From the NCBI GenBank assembly GCA_003220265.1, contig QHRW01000110.1, positions 128,896 through 192,895 of the forward strand: a DNA stretch of 64,000 nt, in the 5' to 3' direction. This stretch comes from Candidatus Rokuibacteriota bacterium (GTDB lineage: Bacteria > Methylomirabilota > Methylomirabilia > Rokubacteriales > CSP1-6). Position numbers and translations under genes: made by a program. Within the stretch, counting starts at the first letter, position 1. Each line of letters begins with the position of its first letter. The notes beneath the pieces were generated by a model that was given only the letters and a program-made list of their open reading frames with translations, did not search any database and was not told the origin of the DNA. Below, piece by piece: positions 57,994 to 64,000 of the stretch.

Positions 57994-59541
57994 ATGAGCC
58001 ATCTGACGAGACGAGATCTCTTGAAGTCCGCCGCCACGCTCGGCGCCGCCGCCGCGCTGGCGCCGGCGCTGCCCGGCCCTGCCGGCGCCCAGACGACCCA
58101 GAAGCGTGAGCTCATCGTCGCCCAGGGCGGCGACTTGGCGCGGCTGGACCCGCACTTCAGCACGTCGTCCAACGACATCCGCTGGTCGTTCAACCTCTTC
58201 GACAACCTCACGAGCCGCCATCCCGACGGCAAGCTCCACCCCGGGCTCGCCACCGAGTGGAAGCTGACGGCGCCGACCACGTGGACGTTCAAGCTGCGCT
58301 CGGGCGTGAAGTATCACAACGGCGATCCGTTCACCTCGGCCGACGCCAAGTTCAGCATCGAGCGCACGTACGACCCGAACGTGAAGACGATGGTCGCCAC
58401 CGCGCTGGCCACGATCGACAAGATCGACGCGCCCGACGCGACGACGCTGGTCGTCCACACGAAGAAGCCCGATCCGCTGCTGCCCGCGCGCCTGGCCTTC
58501 TACGGCGGCCAGATCGTCCCCAAGAAGTACGTGGAGTCCGTCGGCAACGACGCGTTCAACGCCAAGCCCGTCGGCACCGGCCCCGTGAAGTTCGTGTCGT
58601 GGACCAAGGACGACAAGCTCGTGGTCGAGGCCCACGACGGCTACTGGGGCGGCAAGCCGGACTTCGATCGTCTCGTCATGCGCCCGATCCCGGAGACGGC
58701 GCCGCGTATCGCCGCGCTGCTCAAGGGCGAGGTGGACATCATCACGCAGCTCCCCGCCGATCAGGGCGAGCGGGTGGCCGGCACCCCGACGACGCGCGTG
58801 GCCGGCGCCCTCTACGCCGGGCTCTACGTGATGGCCGTCAACAGCAAGCGGCCGCCGCTCGACAACCCGCTGGTGAAGCAGGCGCTGTCGTTCGCCATCG
58901 ACCGCGAGGCGATCGTGAAGGAGCTGTGGCGCGGGCGCGGCATCGTGCCGAACGGGCCGATCGCCAAGGGCGACAACCACTACGACGCCGGCCTCGGGCC
59001 CCTGCCCTACAACCCGAGCAAGGCACGCGATCTCCTCAAGGCGGCCGGCTACAAGAACGAGGAGATCATCATCGAGACGACCGTCGCCTATCTCTCCAAC
59101 GACAAGCAGATGTCGGAAGCGATCCAGGGCATGTGGAAGGACGCCGGCATCAACGCCAAGGTCGAGGTGATCGAGTACTCGGTGCGCGCCCAGAAGAACC
59201 GCGAGAAGTCGTTCAAGGGCGTGTTCTGGTCGGATCCCACCTCGACGCTGGGCGACCCCGACGGCATGATGTGGCGGCTGCTCGGCCCCGGCGGCCCCCA
59301 GGACTACTGGCGCCATCCGCGCTGGGACGAGCTTGGCAACGCCGCGCGCTTCTCGGTGGACGAGAAGTTCCGCGCGCAGGCCTACAAGGAGATGACGACG
59401 ATCTTCCTCGAGCACTTCCCGTGGCTGCCGGTCATCCAGCCCTACGAGGACTACGGCCTGCAGAAGTACGTCGAGTTCCAGCCGAATCCGAACCAGCAGT
59501 TCGAGATCCGGCGCTTCAACTTCAAGTTCAAGCGCGCGTAG
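57994..59541 (+). CDS. ABC transporter solute-binding protein, family 5, Tat-exported
   Basis: A 515-residue SBP_bac_5 protein. MSHLTRRDLLKSAATLGAAA is a textbook Tat signal (RRDLLK), cleaved near AGA-Q. Landmarks: LIVAQGGDLARLDPHF, TWTFKLRSGVKYHNGDPFTSADAK, GTGPVKFVSWTKDDKLVVEAHDGYWGG, KQALSFAIDREAIVKELWRG. Followed by two permeases and a SnoaL-like gene. Substrate not predictable; the divergent oxidoreductase hints at an amine or imino acid. Confidence 0.93.
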   Translation: MSHLTRRDLLKSAATLGAAAALAPALPGPAGAQTTQKRELIVAQGGDLARLDPHFSTSSNDIRWSFNLFDNLTSRHPDGKLHPGLATEWKLTAPTTWTFKLRSGVKYHNGDPFTSADAKFSIERTYDPNVKTMVATALATIDKIDAPDATTLVVHTKKPDPLLPARLAFYGGQIVPKKYVESVGNDAFNAKPVGTGPVKFVSWTKDDKLVVEAHDGYWGGKPDFDRLVMRPIPETAPRIAALLKGEVDIITQLPADQGERVAGTPTTRVAGALYAGLYVMAVNSKRPPLDNPLVKQALSFAIDREAIVKELWRGRGIVPNGPIAKGDNHYDAGLGPLPYNPSKARDLLKAAGYKNEEIIIETTVAYLSNDKQMSEAIQGMWKDAGINAKVEVIEYSVRAQKNREKSFKGVFWSDPTSTLGDPDGMMWRLLGPGGPQDYWRHPRWDELGNAARFSVDEKFRAQAYKEMTTIFLEHFPWLPVIQPYEDYGLQKYVEFQPNPNQQFEIRRFNFKFKRA

Positions 59542-59551
59542 CGACGCGCCT

Positions 59552-59575
59552 GGCGGCCGGGGCCCCGCCGCCGGG
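59552..59575 (+). repeat. GGGGCCCC double hairpin after the solute-binding gene
   Basis: GGCCGGGGCCCCGCCGCCGG and the following GGGGCCCC form strong G/C stems between the SBP stop (59541) and the permease start (59597). This suits the usual excess of SBP over permease mRNA by protecting the upstream 3' end. No T-tract. Confidence 0.5.
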
Positions 59576-59596
59576 GCCCCGCGCCCGGGCCACACG

Positions 59597-60523
59597 ATGC
59601 GCGGCGTCCTCGGCTTCCTGGCTCCGAAGCTCCTGCGAGCGCTCATCGCGGTGTGGCTCGTCACCACCGTCGTCTTCATCGTCATGCGGCTCTCGGGCGA
59701 TCCCGTGCCGCTGCTGCTGCCGCCCGACGCGCCGACCAGCGAGATCTACCGCGTGCGGCGCGAGCTGGGCCTCGATCGCCCGCTGCCCGTGCAGTACGCG
59801 ACGTTCCTCGGCAACGCGCTCCGCGGCGACTTCGGGCGCTCGATCCACTTTCGCGAGCCGGCCTGGGGCGTGGTGGTGCGCTACCTGCCCGCCACGCTCG
59901 AGCTGGGGCTGACAGCGTTCGGGCTGGCCCTGGTGGTGGCGGTGCCGATCGGCATGCTGTCGGCCATCAAGCGCAATTCCGCCGTCGACCAGGCCGCGAT
60001 GGGCGTGGCGCTGGTGGGCCAGTCGGCGCCGACGTTCTTCCTCGGGATCTTCTTCATCCTCACGCTCTCCTTGTGGGCCGGCTGGTTTCCCACGTCGGGC
60101 CGCGGCGGCTGGGAGCACCTGGTGCTGCCGGCCCTCACGCTGGGCGCGTTCTCGATGGCGTCCATCGCGCGGCTCACCCGCTCGGCCGTGCTCGACGTGC
60201 TGCGCCAGGACTTCGTGCGCACGGCGCGTGCCAAGGGCTTGCCGGAGGCGGCGGTGGTGATGAAGCACACGCTCAAGAACGCGGCGCTGCCCGTGGTGAC
60301 GATCACCGGCCTGCAGTTCGGCACGCTGCTGGGCGGCGCCGTCGTCACCGAGACCGTCTTCGCGTGGCCCGGCATCGGCCGGCTCGCCATCCAGTCGATC
60401 TACAACCGCGACTATCCGATCGTGCAGTGCACGGTGTTCCTCTCCGCCGTGCTCTTCATCGTCCTCAACTTCGCGATCGATCTCCTCTATGGCGTCCTCG
60501 ATCCCCGCATCCGTCCCCGTTGA
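59597..60523 (+). CDS. ABC transporter permease, DppB/OppB type
   Basis: A 308-residue permease: LIAVWLVTTVVFIVMRLSGD, LRRELGLDRPLPVQYA-type loop, EAA loop TARAKGLPEAAVVMKHTLKN, LQFGTLLGGAVVTETVFAWP. It is very similar in its C-terminal half to the permease at 2063 (GGAVVTET, FAWPG), so the two importers are related. ATG 59597. Confidence 0.92.
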   Translation: MRGVLGFLAPKLLRALIAVWLVTTVVFIVMRLSGDPVPLLLPPDAPTSEIYRVRRELGLDRPLPVQYATFLGNALRGDFGRSIHFREPAWGVVVRYLPATLELGLTAFGLALVVAVPIGMLSAIKRNSAVDQAAMGVALVGQSAPTFFLGIFFILTLSLWAGWFPTSGRGGWEHLVLPALTLGAFSMASIARLTRSAVLDVLRQDFVRTARAKGLPEAAVVMKHTLKNAALPVVTITGLQFGTLLGGAVVTETVFAWPGIGRLAIQSIYNRDYPIVQCTVFLSAVLFIVLNFAIDLLYGVLDPRIRPR

Positions 60524-61403
60524 CGGGGTCGCCGGCGTCGAGGCGCCCGCCGTGCGCGGCGGCGCCCGCGCGCTGCGGACGCGCCGCCTCGTCGTCGCGG
60601 GGGGCCTGTTCGTGCTCGCGCTCGGGCTGATGGCGATCGCCGCGCCGTGGGTCGCGCCGCAAGACCCGCTGCGCCAGTCGCTGCGCGCGCGGCTCGCGGG
60701 TCCGACGCTGCAGGCCTCGGACGGCAAGGCGCACCTGCTGGGCACCGATCACCTGGGCCGCGACGTCCTCTCGCGCGTCGTCTGGGGCTCCCGCGTCTCG
60801 CTGACCGTCGGCTTCGCCGCCGTGCTGGTCGGCGGTCTCCTCGGCTCGACGCTCGGCATTCTCGCCGGCTATCGCGGCGGCTTCACCGACAGCGTCGTCA
60901 TGACGATCGCCGACGCGCAGCTCGCGTTCCCGTTCATCCTGCTGGCCATCGGGATCATCGCCGTGCTGGGCCCCTCGTTCACCACGCTGATCGTGGTGAT
61001 CGGCCTGTCGGGCTGGGTCGGCTACGCGCGCGTGCTGCGCTCGCAGGTGCTGGTCCTGCGCTCGCGCGAGTTCGTGGACGCGATCCATGCCCTCGGCGGC
61101 TCGGTCGCCCGGGTGGTGCTGGGCCACATCGTCCCCAACGTCTTCTCCTCGCTCGTCGTCGTGGCCACGCTGGAGCTGGCCCGCTCGATCGTGCTGGAGG
61201 CCACGCTGTCGTTCCTCGGGCTCGGCATCCAGCCGCCCACGCCGTCGTGGGGCGTGATGGTGCAGGAGGGCCGCGAGTACCTGCACTCCGCGTGGTGGAT
61301 CTCGACGTTCCCCGGCCTCGTGCTGATGCTGACGTCGCTGGCGGTCAGCCGCACGGGCGACTGGCTGCGCGATCTTCTCGATCCCACGCTCCGGGGCGAA
61401 TAA
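60489..61403 (+). CDS. ABC transporter permease, DppC/OppC type
   Basis: A 304-residue permease. After a 30-residue N-terminal extension comes LVVAGGLFVLALGLMAIAAPW, HLLGTDHLGRDVLSRVVWGSR, then EAA loop IHALGGSVARVVLGHIVPN and LLDPTLRGE. ATG 60489 lies 35 bp inside the DppB gene. No ATPase gene follows; the next gene is a SnoaL-like protein. Confidence 0.92.
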   Translation: MASSIPASVPVDGVAGVEAPAVRGGARALRTRRLVVAGGLFVLALGLMAIAAPWVAPQDPLRQSLRARLAGPTLQASDGKAHLLGTDHLGRDVLSRVVWGSRVSLTVGFAAVLVGGLLGSTLGILAGYRGGFTDSVVMTIADAQLAFPFILLAIGIIAVLGPSFTTLIVVIGLSGWVGYARVLRSQVLVLRSREFVDAIHALGGSVARVVLGHIVPNVFSSLVVVATLELARSIVLEATLSFLGLGIQPPTPSWGVMVQEGREYLHSAWWISTFPGLVLMLTSLAVSRTGDWLRDLLDPTLRGE

Positions 61404-61429
61404 TCGCCGAACGCAAGGAGGCCGACGCG

Positions 61430-61807
61430 ATGCCCGCACGCACGCCCGAGGACTGTGATCGTCTCTTCGCCGAGCACGTCAACGCCGGGGACCTCGAAGC
61501 GCTGCTCGCGCTCTACGAGCCCGGGTGCAGCCTCGTCCCGGCCGACGGCGGCGTGGCGACCGGCCACGCGGCGATCCGCGAGGTGCTCGGCCGGCTGGTG
61601 GCAATGCGACCGGCGATCCGCACGGAGATCGTCAAGACCCTCCGCACCGGCGACGACCTCGCGATCGTCTACAACGACTGGAGCATGACGGCCAAGCACG
61701 CCGACGGCACGCCGATCGAGCGCAGCGGCAAGGCCCTGGAGATCGTGCGCCGCCGGGCGGACGGCACGTGGCGCTTCGCGATCGACGACCCGTTCGCGCG
61801 GGGCTGA
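61430..61807 (+). CDS. SnoaL/NTF2-like protein (YybH type)
   Basis: A 125-residue NTF2-fold protein: DCDRLFAEHVNAGDLEALLALYEPGCSLVPADGGVATGHAAIREVL, DDLAIVYNDWSMTAKHADGT, ALEIVRRRADGTWRFAIDDPF. Such proteins are small enzymes or binding proteins. AAGGAGG lies 8 nt before ATG 61430. Last gene of the importer operon; convergent with the phosphotransferase-like gene, 1 bp apart. Confidence 0.88.
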   Translation: MPARTPEDCDRLFAEHVNAGDLEALLALYEPGCSLVPADGGVATGHAAIREVLGRLVAMRPAIRTEIVKTLRTGDDLAIVYNDWSMTAKHADGTPIERSGKALEIVRRRADGTWRFAIDDPFARG

Positions 61808-62866
61808 TCAGCCCAGCAGCTCGCGACAGTTCAGATCGTCGACGGCGAGCATGGCGCGCTCGAGGTGGCTCCACCAGACGGCCGCGTTCAGCCGCCAGCT
61901 CGCCTGCCAGATGGGCGTCGTGATCTGCCAGAGGGCCGAGAGCCGGTAGTCCTCGAAGAGCGCGGCGAACGAATAGCCCCGAACGCCGCGCGCGGTCAGC
62001 GTGGCGTGATAGCGCTCGAGCAGCCGGCGCTCCAGCCGGCGGCGGCGCTCGGGATACCAGTGCAGCGCCATCATGTAGGCGAGATCGTCCGTGGCGGTGT
62101 CCACGCGCCAGCCGTCCCAGTCGAAGAGCCGGATGCTGCCCGCCGACGGATCGCGCGGATGGAACGCGTTCCAGACGTGGGCGTCGCCGTGGACCAGCGT
62201 CAGGTCGCGATGCGTGCGATAGCGGCCCAGCAGTCGCGGTGCGGCGTCGAGCAGCCGCTCGTAGATCGCGAGCCGGTCGGGCGGAAAGCGGTCAGCGAGG
62301 CGATCGGCGACGGCCGCCAGGCGCTTGGGGAACTCGGCGAGATGCCGGTCGAAGGTGCCGTCGGTGTCGAACCAGGTTCCGACGGTGACGCCGAGGCGCG
62401 TGTCGTCCCACCACTGCGCGTGCAGCGTGGCGTAGGTGTCCATGATCCGCTCGCATTGCTCGGTCGTGGGCGGCATGGGCCACTCGCTGACGATCGTGTG
62501 CGAGTCGGTGAGGTCCTCCAGCAGCAGGCGGCGCCGGTTGTCCGACGCGTCGAGCCCATAGCAGCGCGGCACCAGGCCGGCTGTCATCAGCGGCGCGACC
62601 CGCGTGTAGAACGCGACCTCCCGGCCCAGGACGCTGGCGAGGTCGGGCGCGATGTCCCGGCGCGGCTCCTTGCGGATGAGCGTGGCGGGGCCATCGCCGC
62701 CGGCATAGCGCAGGCGCAGCCGCTCGATGGTGGAGACGAGCGTCGTGCGCGACGTCTCGACGGCGACCTCGACCACGCGGCCGCCGTCGAGCGCACCGCT
62801 ACCGCGCAGGACCTCGGTGAAACGCCCGGGCGTCAGCCCGTCATCGAGCGGCGATGGCGTAGACAT
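61808..62866 (-). CDS. APH/choline-kinase-like phosphotransferase
   Basis: A 352-residue protein with aminoglycoside-phosphotransferase/ecdysteroid-kinase-like fold. The catalytic loop LVHGDAHVWNAF and metal-binding IRLFDWDGWRVD match HGDxHxxN and DxD. The N-lobe has TLIRKEPRRD with a nucleotide-binding Lys. Phosphorylates a small-molecule hydroxyl, substrate unknown. ATG 62866 lies 26 bp inside the BNR gene, so the two are co-translated. Confidence 0.85.
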   Translation of the reverse strand: MSTPSPLDDGLTPGRFTEVLRGSGALDGGRVVEVAVETSRTTLVSTIERLRLRYAGGDGPATLIRKEPRRDIAPDLASVLGREVAFYTRVAPLMTAGLVPRCYGLDASDNRRRLLLEDLTDSHTIVSEWPMPPTTEQCERIMDTYATLHAQWWDDTRLGVTVGTWFDTDGTFDRHLAEFPKRLAAVADRLADRFPPDRLAIYERLLDAAPRLLGRYRTHRDLTLVHGDAHVWNAFHPRDPSAGSIRLFDWDGWRVDTATDDLAYMMALHWYPERRRRLERRLLERYHATLTARGVRGYSFAALFEDYRLSALWQITTPIWQASWRLNAAVWWSHLERAMLAVDDLNCRELLG

Positions 62867-63887
62867 CCTCGACGCCACTGGGCAGCGGCGACTCGCGCCA
62901 GCTCTTGCCGCCGTCGCGCGTGCTGAAGACCTGGCCGACGCGCGAGACGCAGTGGACCTCGTCGGCATCGGCGGGGTTCAGCGCCAGCGCCATCATCGTC
63001 GCCCGAGCCTTCACGCCGTGGTCCAGTCGGCTCCACGTCTTGCCGAGATCCGGGCTGCGGTAGAGCGAGCCGTCCTGGCTGCGCGCGGCCGGGCTCAGGC
63101 AGGCGTAGAGCGTGCGCGAATCGTGTGGGGACACGCGGATGTCGCGAGCGTAGGTCAGCGGCGAGAAGCGGCCCACCTCCACGTCGCGCCAGTGCGTGGC
63201 CTGGTCGTCGCTCTGGAACACGCCCATGCGCACCGCGAGGAAGACGCTGGCGGGCGCCGCCGGGCTGACGGCGAGCGCGTGGGCGTCCAGCATGCCTTCC
63301 GCCTCGCTGTCGCTCTGGATCTTGCTCTTGAGGTTTGATCGCCCGGCGAGCGCGACGAGATCCTCGCTGCAATCGCTCCAGTGCTCGCCGCCGTCGAGGC
63401 TGCGCATGACCCCGGCGACTTCCAGGGCGGCGTAGATCTGGTCGGGCGATCCCGGCACGACGTCGATGCGCATCACGCGGCACGCGAACGACATCTTGAT
63501 CCGCTCGGGCTGGACGGCGCTGGGCAGCCGCGTCCACGTGTCGCCGCCGTCGTCGCTGCGGCAGACGCCGACGGGCGAGGTGCCGGCGTAGACCACGCGC
63601 GGATTGCGCGGGTGCACGCTGATCGACCACACCTGCAGGTTGGCCGGAAAGCCGGTGCGCGCCCACGAGCTGCCGCCGTCGGTGCTGCGATAGACACCGT
63701 CCTGGGTACCGGCGAAGATCACGTCGCGATTGGTCGGATGCACGGTGAGGGCCTGGATCGAGGCCGGCTCCGGCAATCCCTTGGTGACGCGCTCCCAGCC
63801 GTCGCTGCCGGCTGCCTGCCTGAAGATCCCGCTGATCGTGCCGCCCGTGAACTTTCCCGCGCCGACGAAGAGATCTGACTTGGCCAT
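62841..63887 (-). CDS. BNR/Asp-box beta-propeller protein (sialidase-like fold)
   Basis: A 348-residue beta-propeller with five Asp-box turns: YRSTDGGSSW, CRSDDGGDTW, MRSLDGGEHW, YRSPDLGKTW and STRDGGKSW, each preceded by a VYAGT-type strand. No signal peptide and no sialidase catalytic residues are evident, so it is a glycosidase-like or YCF48/VPS10-like propeller rather than a proven sialidase. GTGAGGA precedes ATG 63887. Overlaps the phosphotransferase gene. Confidence 0.85.
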   Translation of the reverse strand: MAKSDLFVGAGKFTGGTISGIFRQAAGSDGWERVTKGLPEPASIQALTVHPTNRDVIFAGTQDGVYRSTDGGSSWARTGFPANLQVWSISVHPRNPRVVYAGTSPVGVCRSDDGGDTWTRLPSAVQPERIKMSFACRVMRIDVVPGSPDQIYAALEVAGVMRSLDGGEHWSDCSEDLVALAGRSNLKSKIQSDSEAEGMLDAHALAVSPAAPASVFLAVRMGVFQSDDQATHWRDVEVGRFSPLTYARDIRVSPHDSRTLYACLSPAARSQDGSLYRSPDLGKTWSRLDHGVKARATMMALALNPADADEVHCVSRVGQVFSTRDGGKSWRESPLPSGVEDVYAIAAR

Positions 63888-63951
63888 CGCCGTATCCTCA
63901 CTCAGGGGTTAGAGGCCGACTCGCCCGGACAGCAGGTGCATAATACGCCGC

Positions 63952-64000
63952 ATGCAACCCCGTGAGGAGCGGATCTCCGTCGGCGGCATCGACGTCCATG
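63952..64000 (+). CDS. N-terminal fragment of a gene running off the window
   Basis: ATG 63952 opens a frame (MQPREERISVGGIDVH) that continues past the edge. The GGIDVH start resembles alpha/beta hydrolases, but 16 residues are too few to say. CATAAT lies 7 nt upstream, in line with the leaderless pattern. Divergent from the BNR gene. Confidence 0.4.
   Translation, partial: MQPREERISVGGIDVH

Noticed and set aside
62841..63887. BNR protein as a sialidase
   Set aside because: Asp-boxes are common in many beta-propellers. The Arg triad and catalytic Tyr/Asp of sialidases are not evident, and there is no signal peptide.

Overview
The window is 64 kb of very GC-rich bacterial DNA (roughly 70 % by eye), densely packed on both strands, with many GTG starts and 1-4 bp stop/start overlaps. 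It holds no rRNA, no tRNA that I could find, no IS element, no prophage and no CRISPR array. Gene content (several oligopeptide-type ABC importers, acyl-CoA/MaoC/CaiB/CitE enzymes, DinB proteins, L-2-hydroxyglutarate oxidase) looks like a soil or subsurface heterotroph. My best guess is Candidatus Rokubacteria/Methylomirabilota, but this is inference from style; no marker gene here proves it.

Layout. 1-8.3 kb: SGNH hydrolase, YXWGXW-type protein, TerC, then an uptake and catabolic cluster (two Dpp-type permeases, solute-binding protein, amidohydrolase, methyltransferase, cyclase). 8.4-19.2 kb: tRNA-dihydrouridine synthase, MaoC dehydratase, TPR protein, a tandem repeat, aldo/keto reductase, a D-threonine-aldolase-like enzyme divergent from a class V aminotransferase, TPM/TPM/LemA and NfeD/SPFH membrane clusters around a hotdog dehydratase. 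19.3-25.0 kb: acyl-CoA cluster (two acyl-CoA dehydrogenases, CaiB-type CoA-transferase, enoyl-CoA hydratase), then a SprT-like metallopeptidase-DinB fusion and a second DinB. 25.1-27.9 kb: a compact cassette of gluzincin-like metallopeptidase, ATP-grasp ligase, a 53-aa basic peptide and a 52-aa acidic peptide behind a perfect palindrome. 27.9-33.1 kb: a 1356-aa regulator that joins a sigma-54 AAA+ domain, Fis HTH, dead nucleotidyl-cyclase domain, STAND NTPase and TPRs, divergent from a sigma-54-type promoter and two paralogous small proteins (one membrane-anchored, one soluble). 33.2-37.4 kb: K+ channel with an odd filter, lipoprotein, MscS-like protein, 110-bp repeats, C39-like protein, two small ORFs. 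37.4-44.6 kb: seven-gene catabolic and import operon (MaoC, CitE, ADH, aminotransferase, SBP, two permeases). 44.7-48.1 kb: NIPSNAP, lhgO, an orphan DndB-like DGQHR protein, hydrolases. 48.1-55.7 kb: hydrolase, greA, topoisomerase IB, ADH, PpiD-like foldase, trmI, MFS exporter. 55.7-64 kb: VOC, DinB, FAD oxidoreductase, third ABC importer, SnoaL-like, phosphotransferase-like, BNR protein, start of another gene.

Three things cut across the window. (1) At least a dozen genes have a TANNNT box 7-11 nt before the start codon, mostly without a Shine-Dalgarno, which suggests widespread leaderless transcription. (2) A G/C-rich hairpin element sits at gene 3' ends, always in the same orientation to transcription, and in two unrelated proteins it is translated into a shared GGPDMAP-type tail. 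(3) All three ABC importer clusters lack their ATPase genes. The most promising candidates for undescribed biology are the sigma-54 regulator with its divergent paralog pair and the metallopeptidase/ATP-grasp/small-peptide cassette.
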